DNA from: Paenibacillus vietnamensis
GTDB taxonomy: Bacteria; Bacillota; Bacilli; Paenibacillales; Paenibacillaceae
DNA: 64,000 nucleotides
Direction of reading: 5' to 3'
Assembly (NCBI RefSeq): GCF_020169515.1
Contig: NZ_JAHMHW010000007.1
Location: 177,553 to 241,552 of the forward strand
Below are positions 46,059 to 54,904 of the stretch, in pieces (positions within the stretch are counted from its first letter, which is position 1; each line of letters begins with the position of its first letter). Both the position numbers and the translations under genes were made by a program. The notes below the pieces were generated by a model that saw only the letters and a list, made by a program, of their open reading frames with translations, made no database searches and was not told the DNA's origin.

Positions 46059-46347
46059 ACTTTACAGGAACGGAGGGTTACGTGTGATAGACTTTATCCG
46101 AGTTAGGTCTTTGCGCGGCTAATTGAATAGCGCCAAAGCTCTGCCTGCGCGCAGAGGACTCAGGATAGGTCTGTCCATTTTAAAGGTAACCCAAATTGTT
46201 GAACATACGACGGGACGCTCGGAATTTACCCCCGGTCGTATTTGCCTTTAGCATGGAGCCTGCCGGGAGGAAGCATCTTCCTTCCGGAGCTTTCTGATAT
46301 CCTCTCGCGAGCAACCGTCAACACGGGCAGACATGCCCGTGTTTTTT
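46059..46347 (+). ncRNA. Candidate structured non-coding RNA upstream of hflX
   Basis: Domain 1 is closed by GGGTTAC (46075-46081) with GTAACCC (46186-46192). Inside it AGAC pairs with GTCT, TATCC with GGATA and GAGT with ACTC, leading to two hairpins, CTTTGCGC/GCGCCAAAG (46109-46138) and CTCTGC/GCAGAG (46139-46156). Domain 2 has ATACGAC/GTCGTAT (46205-46241) and a perfect 11-bp hairpin with a 3-nt loop (46263-46287). A terminator follows at 46322-46347. I could not match it to RNase P, tmRNA, SRP, 6S, T-box or common riboswitch motifs. It may be a free RNA or an hflX leader. Confidence 0.6.
46322..46347 (+). terminator. Terminator of the candidate RNA
   Basis: CACGGGCA (46322-46329) pairs with TGCCCGTG (46334-46341), followed by six T residues. 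Confidence 0.88.
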
Positions 46348-46354
46348 GTTTTAC

Positions 46355-46457
46355 AAGCGTAAACGGCGGAAGCCGTCCTTTGGAGGCTAAGCATATACGT
46401 TTCGCGATGAATGATAAGGCAATTTACAGATGTAAAACTTATAAATTCTTATCATTT
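46355..46457 (+). repeat. Intergenic element family A, copy 4
   Basis: Begins AAGCGTAAACGGCGGAAG. Its 3' hairpin reads AATGATAAG...CTTATCATT, where other copies read AAATATAAG...CTTATATTT, so both arms changed together; the inner stem is TTTACA/TGTAAA. It separates the RNA terminator from hflX by filling the whole gap. Confidence 0.75.
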
Positions 46458-46485
46458 CAAATAACCCGTAGAGGATGATGATGGT

Positions 46486-47760
46486 ATGGAACAAACGAAA
46501 CAAACTGCAATTATAGTTGGGGTTGAACTGCAAAATCAGACTGACTTCCCTTATTCGATGCAGGAGCTGCGCAATTTGGCCGACGCCTGCTCGATTGAAG
46601 TGATTGACGAGCTGAGCCAGAAGGCTCCCCGGGTCAATCCGACCCATTATATCGGCACGGGCAAGCTGGAGGAGCTGCGCGCGCTCGCCGAGGGGCACGA
46701 CGCGGACATGGTTATTTTCAACGACGAGCTGTCGCCCTCCCAAATCCGCAACCTGGAAGCTTCCCTGGAGCGGACGGTCATTGACCGGACGATTCTGATT
46801 CTGGATATATTCGCGGAACGCGCCAAGACGCGCGAAGCGCAGCTGCAGGTGGAGGTCGCCCGGCTTCAGTACACGCTGCCGCGGCTCGTCGGGCTGCGAG
46901 CGTCGCTAGGCCGCCAAGGCGGCGGAGGCGGAACCGGGCTGAAGAACAGAGGCGCCGGCGAAACGAAGCTGGAGCTGGACCGCAGGCGGATCGAGGAGCG
47001 GATTACGGCGCTTCAGGCCGAGCTGGAGAAGCTCGTCGCCCGCCGCCAAGTGCAGCGGAAGCAGCGGCAAAAAAACGAGATGCCCGTCGTCTGTCTCGTC
47101 GGGTATACGAACACAGGCAAATCCAGCATGATGAACGCGCTGCTCGAGAAATTTAATCCGCAAACCGACAAGCAGGTGTTTGTGAAAAACATGCTTTTCG
47201 CAACGCTGGAAACGTCGGTCCGGAGCATCGATATGCCGAACAACAAGTCTTTTTTGCTTACCGATACCGTCGGCTTCGTCAGCCAGCTTCCCCACCATCT
47301 CGTCAAAGCGTTCCGCTCCACGCTGGAGGAAGTAACCGAGGCGGATTTGCTGGTGCATGTCGTCGACTATTCGCATGAAGATTACGAAAAGCTGATCTCC
47401 GTTACGAACGATACGCTGAAGGAGCTGGGGGCGCTGGACATCCCGACAGTGTTCGCCTTCAACAAATGCGACTTGACCGACCACCCTTACCCGCAGACGG
47501 AAGGGGACCGCGTCTACTTGTCCGTAAGGGAAAATAAGGGGCTGGATGAGCTGATCGAGCTGATTCGCGGCCATATTTTCAACGACTACATCGAATGCGA
47601 AATTTTGATCCCGTTCGAGCAGGGGCGTCTGGTGTCCTACTTTAACGAGCATGCGCATGTACAGGAAACGAGCTACGAGCCGGAGGGCACCCGTCTGAAG
47701 CTGGAATGCAAAACGGCCGATTTCGAGAAGTACCGGAACGATTTTGTTGTTCTGTCTTAA
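46486..47760 (+). CDS. hflX: Ribosome-associated GTPase HflX
   Basis: A 424-residue GTPase that binds the large ribosomal subunit and splits stalled ribosomes under stress or antibiotic pressure. The N-terminal domain (about 1-190) includes GTGKLEEL, the glycine-rich GRQGGGGGTGLKNRGAGE and a helical hairpin; the G domain has GYTNTGKSSMMNALL (G1), TDTVGFVSQLPHHL (G3) and NKCDL (G4). The start is the ATG at 46486 with GAGG upstream. The structured RNA and terminator in front of it could make its expression conditional. Confidence 0.94.
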   Translation: MEQTKQTAIIVGVELQNQTDFPYSMQELRNLADACSIEVIDELSQKAPRVNPTHYIGTGKLEELRALAEGHDADMVIFNDELSPSQIRNLEASLERTVIDRTILILDIFAERAKTREAQLQVEVARLQYTLPRLVGLRASLGRQGGGGGTGLKNRGAGETKLELDRRRIEERITALQAELEKLVARRQVQRKQRQKNEMPVVCLVGYTNTGKSSMMNALLEKFNPQTDKQVFVKNMLFATLETSVRSIDMPNNKSFLLTDTVGFVSQLPHHLVKAFRSTLEEVTEADLLVHVVDYSHEDYEKLISVTNDTLKELGALDIPTVFAFNKCDLTDHPYPQTEGDRVYLSVRENKGLDELIELIRGHIFNDYIECEILIPFEQGRLVSYFNEHAHVQETSYEPEGTRLKLECKTADFEKYRNDFVVLS

Positions 47761-47839
47761 AATTGCGGACCTGAAGGCTTGATTGAGGCCAGTTCGCGCT
47801 TTCGTGACTTGCCGATTGGGCTACGGGAACCCTGCCGAA

Positions 47840-47877
47840 AACGATAAAAGAGACCTCCCGGGGTCTCTTTTATCGTT
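47840..47877. terminator. Bidirectional terminator after hflX
   Basis: A 16-bp stem, AACGATAAAAGAGACC (47840-47855) with its complement at 47862-47877, rich in A/T at the base so that it can act in both directions. Confidence 0.8.
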
Positions 47878-47904
47878 CAATGTGTGCGAAAAGCGGCTTT
47901 TACT

Positions 47905-48245
47905 GATTCTCCAGCACTGCAGCATCGTACACCGTTTCAAATTGACACTCTATCCTTTGCAGTACCGTACTCCGCTTCAACCTGATGCTCCATCCTTGCA
48001 GCATTGTTCGCATAGATGGATTTTCTACAGTTGTTTTCATCATTTTGGGTCAATCCTGCGTTTTAACTGGATTTCTTGTATATAAATCTGCCTTTAATCA
48101 TCATTTCGCCGAAAAACCGGAATATTACTGTAGATAATCCCGTTAGTTCGCATCCCATCCGACGCTTGGCCTAAATAACAGCACAAAATCCAGTTACTCC
48201 AAACACACATCTCCATTATTGTATCCAACCTCAAAAATGGGGATA
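47905..48245. repeat. Gene-free region with tandem family D and family B repeats
   Basis: From about 47915 to 48012 a unit of roughly 40 bp beginning with CTGCAGCA/TTGCAGTA/TTGCAGCA and containing CCGTnTCAA or CCGCTTCAA is repeated about 2.5 times. From 48013 to 48210 family B units follow in both orientations (near 48061-48087 and inverted 48176-48200). No gene is visible. Confidence 0.6.
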
Positions 48246-49799
48246 TTACTCGCCCTTTCCGAACTCCGCATGCTCCAGCCGTTTCGGATCGCTGCCGGCC
48301 GCCGGAAGCTGGATCGTCACCTCGGTCCCGGCGCCTTCCCGGCTGTCGACCAGCAGCTCGCCGCCGCAGTTGTCCAATATCCGTTTGCAGACGGATAGCC
48401 CGAGACCCGTTCCGTTCTCCTTCCTTGTGAAAAAAGGAATAAAGATCCCCCTCAATACCTCAGGCGACATTCCCGGTCCGGTATCCTTGATCCTGATTCT
48501 TACATGCTCCGGGGTACGCCCCAGACTGATGGAAAGGCTGCCTTGCGTCTCCATTGCTTCCAGGGCGTTTTTGGCCAAATTCAGAACGATTTGCTTCAGA
48601 TGGTCGCGGGCGATGACGGCGTGGACAGGCTCGCTTGTCAGCTGAACGGATAATTCAACGTTATAAAGATTGGCTTCCGACTCGATGAGCGGGATCATCT
48701 CGGACAACACCTCGCCCACGGAGATCGCTTCCTCCGCCGCTCCGCCGGGCTTTCCTATAATAAGGAGCTCGCTAACGATCGCATTGATGCGATTGACCTC
48801 GGACTGGATAAGCTCAAAATAATACTGATCCTTCTCGTCCTTATATTTTTTGCTGAGCAGGGTGATGAAGCCCTTGATGCCCGTAAGCGGATTGCGGATT
48901 TCATGTGCGGTGCCCGCCGCAATAATGCCGACCAGCTTCAGCTTGTCCGCCTCGATCTGGTTCAGCTCCCGTGCGATTTTCCGTTTGGACATCCGTGACT
49001 GAATCAGCATAAACACCGCATGCGTCAGCAATAGAAACAGGATCAGCATTTTAATAAACGGCTTTACGACTTGCTGACTGGTATCCAATCGGATCATCGA
49101 ATTGACCCGCCAAGGAACCGCATCCAGCTGAATGTCCGTTGCCACCCAGCGGTGGTTCGGAGCGTTTTCCGGCGTCTGGAATATGATTTCCCCCTTGTCG
49201 TCGATCAACTGCACCACTTCCTCGCCGACCAGCTGGTTGACCGACTGCTTCATGATATGAAGTTGAATACTGCCGACGAGCACGCCTTTGACGGCTCCGG
49301 ACTTATCCATGGTGGGGGTTGCAATCGAAAAAACGTACCTGCCCGTTACCCTGCCGCGATGGGCATCCGATACCTGGGTTTTCCCGGTTAGCAGCGCCCT
49401 CTGAAAATAATCGCGGTCCGCTAGGTTGATTTTTTGGGGAAGGGGATTGGAGCTTTGGAGAATTTCGCCGCTCACATCGGTCCAATAGAAACCGGAAAAC
49501 CGTGGATCCTTCTCGTGCGTAGCGAGCAGCAGCTCTTCGACGGCCGGGTCCGCTTCCGACTGATAGCTGAGCATCATGGCCAGACTTTCCAGCCTGCCGA
49601 TCGTCGAGCTCATAAAGCTTTCAATGTTCAATGCATGAATCATCGTATTCCGGCTGGACACTTCCTCGAGCACATCCTGAACGACATTCATCCGGTACTG
49701 CAGGTATGTATAGCTGAATAAGCAAAGCGGCAAAACGACAACAATCAAATATAAGAAGACCTTATTCCGATTCCTGGCTGCCTTAACGAACATGCTCAT
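48246..49799 (-). CDS. Membrane sensor histidine kinase with Cache domain (orphan)
   Basis: A 517-residue kinase with two transmembrane segments (about 13-35 and 252-272) flanking an extracellular Cache-type sensor (FYWTDVSGEILQSSNP, YVFSIATPTMDKSG, GSIQLHIM). The box [18 protein letters not shown] carries the phospho-accepting His, followed by NLAKNALEAME, IKDTGPGMS and NGTGLGLSVCKRI. This resembles Bacillus sporulation kinases KinB/KinD. The ATG at 49799 has AAGGAG 8 nt upstream; the frame start at 49841 is not favoured. No response regulator is adjacent. Confidence 0.9.
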   Translation of the reverse strand: MSMFVKAARNRNKVFLYLIVVVLPLCLFSYTYLQYRMNVVQDVLEEVSSRNTMIHALNIESFMSSTIGRLESLAMMLSYQSEADPAVEELLLATHEKDPRFSGFYWTDVSGEILQSSNPLPQKINLADRDYFQRALLTGKTQVSDAHRGRVTGRYVFSIATPTMDKSGAVKGVLVGSIQLHIMKQSVNQLVGEEVVQLIDDKGEIIFQTPENAPNHRWVATDIQLDAVPWRVNSMIRLDTSQQVVKPFIKMLILFLLLTHAVFMLIQSRMSKRKIARELNQIEADKLKLVGIIAAGTAHEIRNPLTGIKGFITLLSKKYKDEKDQYYFELIQSEVNRINAIVSELLIIGKPGGAAEEAISVGEVLSEMIPLIESEANLYNVELSVQLTSEPVHAVIARDHLKQIVLNLAKNALEAMETQGSLSISLGRTPEHVRIRIKDTGPGMSPEVLRGIFIPFFTRKENGTGLGLSVCKRILDNCGGELLVDSREGAGTEVTIQLPAAGSDPKRLEHAEFGKGE

Positions 49800-49827
49800 G
49801 CAAGAGTCTCCTTTATAAGAAACGGCG

Positions 49828-49856
49828 AAAAAGATGCCCAAACAGGCATCTTTTTT
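49828..49856 (-). terminator. Terminator of the mgl operon
   Basis: AAAAAGATGCC (49828-49838) pairs with GGCATCTTTTT (49845-49855); T-runs on both strands. It lies about 110 bp beyond mglC. Confidence 0.8.
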
Positions 49857-49966
49857 GTTAAATTGTTGCTATCAGTTTAACATCATTATGACAAGAATCA
49901 ACTGGAAGTTTATGAATTCGACATGCGTAAACGGAATAAAATCCAGGCTTTTTTGTAAGCGGCGGA

Positions 49967-50986
49967 TTATTTTTTCGCCATGTACTTGCGGATATCGAAG
50001 GCAACCGCCGCTACGATAATGAGGCCTTTAATGATAAGCTGCCAGTAAGGGCTCACGCCGATAAACGTCAAGCCGTAGTTGATGACTCCAAAGATCAGGA
50101 CGCCCGCCATGACGCCGGGCACCGTGCCGATGCCGCCCGCCGTGGACACGCCGCCGACAACGCAGGCCGCAATGGCGTCAAGCTCGTACATATTGCCGTA
50201 GTTATTCGTCGCTCCGCCGGTCCTGGCCGCTTCGAGAACGCCCGCAAGGCCGTACAGCGCGCCGGAAATCGCATAGATGGCGATCAGATTGCGTGCTACG
50301 TTAATGCCCGAGACATGCGCCGCCTGAACGTTTCCGCCGATGGCGTACATGTTTTTGCCGAGACGGGTTTTATTGAACACGACCCAGCAGATCAAAGCGA
50401 CGGCGATCGCGACAATGACGATATATGGGATGGAATACCCGCCGCCCAGATCGATGAAGCCGGAGCCCCATTTGGTGAAATCCGCCCGCAGGCCGCCGAT
50501 CGGCTGCGACTGGTTCGGCTCCATGTCGAAATAAATGGAGTTGACGCCGTAGATGCCGACCATCGTGCCCAGTGTCGCGATAAAAGGAGGCACATGGAAC
50601 TTGGCGATAATGAAGCCGTTCACAAGCCCGACGAGCAGACCGGCGGCAATGCCGATCAGAATCGGGATGCCTACCCACAGATGCGGAAGATCCGGGAAAA
50701 ACCGGCTCGCATACGTATCGATCTGAAGCATGGAAGCCGAGATGACGGCCGTCAGCCCGACGACGCGTCCGGCGGACAAGTCGACGCCGCCGGTGATAAG
50801 GATGAACGCCGCGCCGAGGGCGATGATCAGTCTCGTGGAAGATTGCTGCATAATGTCGCGCAGCGTCGAAAAGGCCAGAAAGTGCGGATCCGCAACCGCG
50901 ATCCCGATGACCAGCAGAATCAGTACGACAAAGATGGCCCGCTGCGCCAAATAATCTTTTACTCTAACGATGGCTTGCGTATTCAT
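49967..50986 (-). CDS. mglC: Galactoside/ribose-type ABC transporter permease
   Basis: A 339-residue inner-membrane permease of the carbohydrate-uptake-2 class with about ten hydrophobic segments. It matches E. coli MglC in lines such as GGVDLSAGRVVGL, NGFIIAKFHVPPFIATLGTM, ATNNYGNMYELDAIAACVVGG and YGLTFIGVSPYWQ. AGGAGGGG precedes the ATG, and its start overlaps the end of mglA by 23 bp, so translation is coupled. The sugar cannot be fixed from sequence; galactose or methyl-galactoside is the best guess. Confidence 0.92.
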   Translation of the reverse strand: MNTQAIVRVKDYLAQRAIFVVLILLVIGIAVADPHFLAFSTLRDIMQQSSTRLIIALGAAFILITGGVDLSAGRVVGLTAVISASMLQIDTYASRFFPDLPHLWVGIPILIGIAAGLLVGLVNGFIIAKFHVPPFIATLGTMVGIYGVNSIYFDMEPNQSQPIGGLRADFTKWGSGFIDLGGGYSIPYIVIVAIAVALICWVVFNKTRLGKNMYAIGGNVQAAHVSGINVARNLIAIYAISGALYGLAGVLEAARTGGATNNYGNMYELDAIAACVVGGVSTAGGIGTVPGVMAGVLIFGVINYGLTFIGVSPYWQLIIKGLIIVAAVAFDIRKYMAKK

Positions 50987-52520
50987 TCGTTACCCCTCCT
51001 GTATGTGCCGGCCTTTGCTGCGCGGCCAGCCGCATAATCTCCTGCTCCGTTGCCCCGCTGCCCTCTACGATTCCCGTCATGCGGCCCTCGCTCATCACCA
51101 TGATCCGGTCGGACATGCCCAGCAGCTCCGGCATTTCGGAGGAAATCATGATAATGCTTTTCCCCTGCTTGGCGAGCTCTGTAATAATCGTATAAATTTC
51201 GTATTTGGCGCCGACGTCAATACCGCGCGTAGGCTCATCCAGCAGCAAAATATCAGGCTCCGTCAGCAGCCAGCGCGCCAGCAGCACCTTCTGCTGGTTG
51301 CCGCCCGACAGATTGCGGATCTGCGTATTCACCGACGGCGTCTTCGTCCTCAGCTTCTCGACGTTCCGCTGCGCTTCCTCCTTGCCCTTCCGCTCGTTCA
51401 GCAGTCCGGCACGGTTCTCGTACCGCCCCAGATTCGCGATAATCGTGTTCTCGTAAACCGACAGCACCGGAAAAATGCCGGTGACCCGCCTCTCCTCCGT
51501 CAGCAGCGCGATCTTATGCTTCTTCGCGTCGGCCGGCGATTTGATTCTAACCGGCTTGCCGTGAATGGAAATTTGACCGGAGGTCACGGCGCGCAGCCCG
51601 AACAGCGCTTCGACCAGCTCCGTGCGCTGGGCGCCGACCAGTCCGCCGACGCCGAGAATTTCTCCTTTGCGAAGCTCGAACGAGACGTTCTGGAACGACT
51701 TCGGATTAGGCGAGCTTAAGCCCTCGACTTTCATCAGCGTGTCTCCGGGCACGTTAGTCCGCTCCGGAAACCGCTCGGTCAGGTCGCGGCCCACCATGCG
51801 GGTAATGATCAGATCGGTCGTCAGCTCGGCCGCCGGCCACGTGCCGACGTATTTGCCGTCGCGCATAATCGTCACATCGTCGGATATGCGCAAAATTTCT
51901 TCCATTTTGTGCGATATATAAATAATGGATACGCCGCGCTTGCGCAGCCGGTTGATGATGCTGAACAGCTGCTCTACCTCGTTGCCGGTCAGCGAGGACG
52001 TCGGTTCGTCCATGACGATGACCTTCGAGTTGAACGAGACGGCCTTGGCGATTTCCAGCGACTGGACCTTCGACACGGACAGCGAACCCGTACGGGCCCG
52101 CGGGTCGATGTCGAGATCCAGATCGCGGAACAAATCCAGCGTATCCCGGTACATTCGTTTTTCGTCGACCAGCTTGAACGGTCCGTAGCCGGACACCGGG
52201 AACCGCCCGAGCCAAATATTCTCCATAACATTCCGGTGCGGGACCGGATGCAGCTCCTGATGAATCATGGAGATCCCGCTGTTTAACGCATCCTTCGAGC
52301 TGTTGATGGACGCCTTGGCGCCGTTCAAATAAATCTCGCCCTCGTCGGGCTTGTAAATGCCGAACAAACATTTCATTAACGTCGATTTGCCCGCCCCGTT
52401 TTCTCCCATGAGGGCATGAACCGTTCCCGGCCTTACTTTAAGAGTAACGCCGCTAAGCGCCTGTACGCCGGGGAAAGCCTTCGAAATTCCCCTCATTTCC
52501 AGCACGTTTTGCTCCGCCAT
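50964..52520 (-). CDS. mglA: Sugar ABC transporter ATPase (tandem nucleotide-binding domains)
   Basis: A 518-residue cytosolic ATPase with two ABC domains, as in MglA/RbsA. The first domain has GENGAGKSTLMKCLFG (Walker A), the signature LSVSKVQSLEIA and VIVMDEPTSSL; the second has a degenerate Walker A (GVGGLVGAQRTELVEALFG), LSGGNQQKVLLARWL and LLLDEPTRGIDVGAK. The ATG at 52520 has GGAGG 9 nt upstream; the longer frame to 52562 runs into a family A repeat. It sits between mglB and mglC. Confidence 0.93.
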   Translation of the reverse strand: MAEQNVLEMRGISKAFPGVQALSGVTLKVRPGTVHALMGENGAGKSTLMKCLFGIYKPDEGEIYLNGAKASINSSKDALNSGISMIHQELHPVPHRNVMENIWLGRFPVSGYGPFKLVDEKRMYRDTLDLFRDLDLDIDPRARTGSLSVSKVQSLEIAKAVSFNSKVIVMDEPTSSLTGNEVEQLFSIINRLRKRGVSIIYISHKMEEILRISDDVTIMRDGKYVGTWPAAELTTDLIITRMVGRDLTERFPERTNVPGDTLMKVEGLSSPNPKSFQNVSFELRKGEILGVGGLVGAQRTELVEALFGLRAVTSGQISIHGKPVRIKSPADAKKHKIALLTEERRVTGIFPVLSVYENTIIANLGRYENRAGLLNERKGKEEAQRNVEKLRTKTPSVNTQIRNLSGGNQQKVLLARWLLTEPDILLLDEPTRGIDVGAKYEIYTIITELAKQGKSIIMISSEMPELLGMSDRIMVMSEGRMTGIVEGSGATEQEIMRLAAQQRPAHTGGVTNEYASHR

Positions 52521-52543
52521 TTTCGAATCCCTCCACTTTGGCC

Positions 52544-52636
52544 AAGCGTAAACGGCTGTCACTGTCCTCTGGCGGCAACAGCTCGTTTCGCGGTGAAATA
52601 TCAGTCCTTGATAAGCTCAAACGAAAGAATTTTTTC
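52544..52636 (+). repeat. Intergenic element family A, copy 5 (3' part eroded)
   Basis: Begins AAGCGTAAACGGCTGTCA and continues GGCGGCAACAGCTCGTTTCG, but the 3' hairpin has decayed. It sits between mglB and mglA, inside what is otherwise an operon. Confidence 0.7.
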
Positions 52637-52691
52637 AAAATAAAGGGACAACGCTGCCGATAAGCCGCTGCCCCTTACGTTCAAGCTTTCT

Positions 52692-53750
52692 TTATTGCGC
52701 GTCGGCAATGTTGTCCTTGGTGATTTTCTTGTACGCGATCCATACATATTTGCCGTCGGTAATATCGAAGCCGGTATTGTCCTTCGTCGGCGTTTCGCCC
52801 TTCGAGAGCGCGGTCGCTATCGCTACGGAAGCGGCGCCTTGGCTCTTGGCATCGTTAAGCACCGTGCCGAGCAGCGTGCCGTCCTGCAGCGCTTGAATCG
52901 CCGGAGCCGTCGCGTCTACGCCTACGACCGGAACAAACTTGCCGTCCTTGAAATAGCCGGCGGCCTTCAAAGCTTCGATCGCTCCTAGCGCCATATCGTC
53001 GTTGTTCGCAAGAACCGCTTCGATTTTGTCGCCATGGGAGGCGAGGAACGTCTGCATTTTCTCCTGGCCCTTGACGCGGTCCCACATCGCCGTATCCTCG
53101 GCCAATGCTTCCACTCCAATGCCGGCATCCTGGATCGCCTGCACGGAGAACTTCGTGCGAAGCTCGGCATCCTGGTGGCCCGGCTCACCCTGCAGCATGA
53201 CGTATTGCAGCTTGCCGTCGCCGTTCTTGTCCGCGGAAGGATTCGCCTTCCAGTAATCGACGATCAGCTGGCCGGAAATCGTACCGGACTCCTCCGCTTT
53301 TGCTCCGACATAATACACCTTATCCCATTTGTTCATATCCTCGGCGATCGGCTCGCGGTTCAGGAACACGACCGGCGTATCCGCCGCCTTCGCTTTATCG
53401 ATAATGACGCCCGCAGCTGTGCGGTCAACCGGGTTGATAATCATGGAATCGTATTTTTTCGAGATGAACAAATCGATTTTCTCGTTTTGCGTCGGCTGGG
53501 CGTTCTGGCTGTCTACGATATCCAGCTCCGCCTTGCCCTTGGCATAGTCAGACATCGCGTTACGCACGCCGGTCATAAACGTATCGTCGAATTTATAAAT
53601 GGCCACCCCGACCTGCGGTGTGCCGCCGGCATCCTCTCCGTTCCCGTTCCCGGCGCCGCCGCTGTTCGCGTTACCGCCGCCATTATTTCCGCAAGCCGCC
53701 GCCGTCAGCATGATTCCCGTCATAAGCATAAGCATCCACTTCTTTTTCAT
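52692..53750 (-). CDS. mglB: Galactose-type ABC transporter substrate-binding lipoprotein
   Basis: A 352-residue periplasmic-binding-protein-fold lipoprotein. The signal ends in the lipobox LTAAACG, followed by a Gly/Asn-rich linker. The type 1 fold shows VGVAIYKFDDTFMTGVRNAM, MIINPVDRTAAG, VFLNREP and VLANNDDMALGAIEAL, as in MglB. The ATG at 53750 is 9 nt behind GGAGG; the in-frame ATG at 53756 is too close and the frame to 53960 is non-coding. It feeds the MglAC transporter and may also interact with the upstream two-component system. Confidence 0.92.
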   Translation of the reverse strand: MKKKWMLMLMTGIMLTAAACGNNGGGNANSGGAGNGNGEDAGGTPQVGVAIYKFDDTFMTGVRNAMSDYAKGKAELDIVDSQNAQPTQNEKIDLFISKKYDSMIINPVDRTAAGVIIDKAKAADTPVVFLNREPIAEDMNKWDKVYYVGAKAEESGTISGQLIVDYWKANPSADKNGDGKLQYVMLQGEPGHQDAELRTKFSVQAIQDAGIGVEALAEDTAMWDRVKGQEKMQTFLASHGDKIEAVLANNDDMALGAIEALKAAGYFKDGKFVPVVGVDATAPAIQALQDGTLLGTVLNDAKSQGAASVAIATALSKGETPTKDNTGFDITDGKYVWIAYKKITKDNIADAQ

Positions 53751-53823
53751 ATACATGGACCTCCCTGGTTCAATCGGTTTCCGATGCTTCGCAGCCCCGC
53801 GCCGCTCATCACCGTGTACCGTC

Positions 53824-53887
53824 ATTATGCCTGATATCCGTTCCGATTCGAATTCAATATTCTCATGCTTTCTATCGAAATTCTCAT
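53824..53887 (-). promoter_or_regulatory. mglB promoter region with 21-bp-period direct repeats
   Basis: On the minus strand ATGAGAAT occurs twice (53887-53880 and 53866-53859) with a 21-bp period, two helical turns. A -10 element CATAAT (53829-53824) lies at the right distance for the proximal copy to abut a weak -35. This is the layout expected for an AraC-type response regulator such as the one encoded upstream. Confidence 0.55.
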
Positions 53888-53917
53888 CAATTCGCTCCGG
53901 CATCGATAACAATTTCC

Positions 53918-54904
53918 CTATTTGACGAACGGGAACAGCATCTTCTGATTGTCCATCCAAAACATATTGTCCGCGTCAATGACCTTCGTCTCAAGCACGG
54001 TCGGCTGCTCGAACCCGGCACCCTTCAGCAGCTCAACGGCCTGTTTCACACCGAGATAACCGGTGCTGAAGCCGTTCTGGACGACAAGCTTGTGGAGGAT
54101 GCCGTCCTGCAGCAGCTCCAGCTGGTCCAGCTCGCTGCCGAAGGTGACGATCTTCAGCTTCCCCTGCACCCCGCGGCGCATGGCCTCATCGGCGGTTCCA
54201 AGCGAGGCCTTGCTTTCAAGCGCCAGTATGCCGTTAACCCGCTCACTGTCGAGCAGCACTTTGGCGGCCTGCCAGCAGGCGTCGCGCAAATTGCCGCAGG
54301 CCCCGCCGTCGATAACTTGTATGCCGGCATATTCGGCCAGCGCAGCTTTTGCGCCCGCTTCGCGACTCTCCAAGTCGGGGTCTCTTCGGTCCGAATGAAG
54401 GACCGCCACCGTGCCGCTGCCATCCAGCAGCTCCGCAAGCGCTTCTCCGGCCTGCCGTCCGGCCTCCTCGTTATCGATGGATATCGCAGCCATCACTCCC
54501 GCTGCGCTGCGCTCCTCGTTCAGCGCGACGACCGGCACGCCGGCCGCGAGCCCCCGTTCGGCCAGCTCCTTCAGCACCGTTTCGTTCGCCGGATCGATCA
54601 ATACCGCGGAAGCCCCGCCCTCCACGGCCTGCAGCGCCGCCTCCAGCTGCTCCTTGGCATCCTCGTCCGGGCCAAACGAAATATAATCGAGCTCAGCGCC
54701 GAACTCCTTGGCCGCCGCATCGGCGCCATGCTCCATCGCATCGCCCTGCTCCTCCGCATGAACGGGCGCCACGAGCACGATCCGCTTCAGGCTTTCCCCA
54801 TCATCGCCAAGCCGCGGCGACGAGCAGCCGTCAAGCCCTATGGCAGCAAGCAGCAATATGGCGAGCAGAAAGCTGCATGTGCCTGCATCCCGTCTATTCC
54901 TCAT
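53918..54904 (-). CDS. Substrate-binding lipoprotein, probable accessory sensor
   Basis: A 328-residue lipoprotein (lipobox AIGLDGCS) with the type 1 periplasmic-binding fold: KRIVLVAPVHAEEQGDAMEHGADAA, VLIDPANETVLKELAE, VVALNEER, ILALESKASLGTADEAMRRG. It is encoded between the kinase and mglB and overlaps the kinase gene by 11 bp. Binding proteins in this position often present a sugar to the YesM-type kinase rather than to the transporter. A second binding protein for the same transporter is the alternative. Confidence 0.8.
   Translation of the reverse strand: MRNRRDAGTCSFLLAILLLAAIGLDGCSSPRLGDDGESLKRIVLVAPVHAEEQGDAMEHGADAAAKEFGAELDYISFGPDEDAKEQLEAALQAVEGGASAVLIDPANETVLKELAERGLAAGVPVVALNEERSAAGVMAAISIDNEEAGRQAGEALAELLDGSGTVAVLHSDRRDPDLESREAGAKAALAEYAGIQVIDGGACGNLRDACWQAAKVLLDSERVNGILALESKASLGTADEAMRRGVQGKLKIVTFGSELDQLELLQDGILHKLVVQNGFSTGYLGVKQAVELLKGAGFEQPTVLETKVIDADNMFWMDNQKMLFPFVK

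Noticed and set aside
45860..46087. 75-codon frame in the gap before hflX
   Set aside because: Crosses family B repeats and the promoter of the candidate RNA; no RBS and no protein-like composition.
46059..46347. Assignment of this RNA to RNase P, tmRNA, SRP, 6S, T-box or a known riboswitch
   Set aside because: None of the conserved cores (for example GAGGAAAGTCC of RNase P, the T-box sequence, SRP GGAAGCAGC loop) is present.
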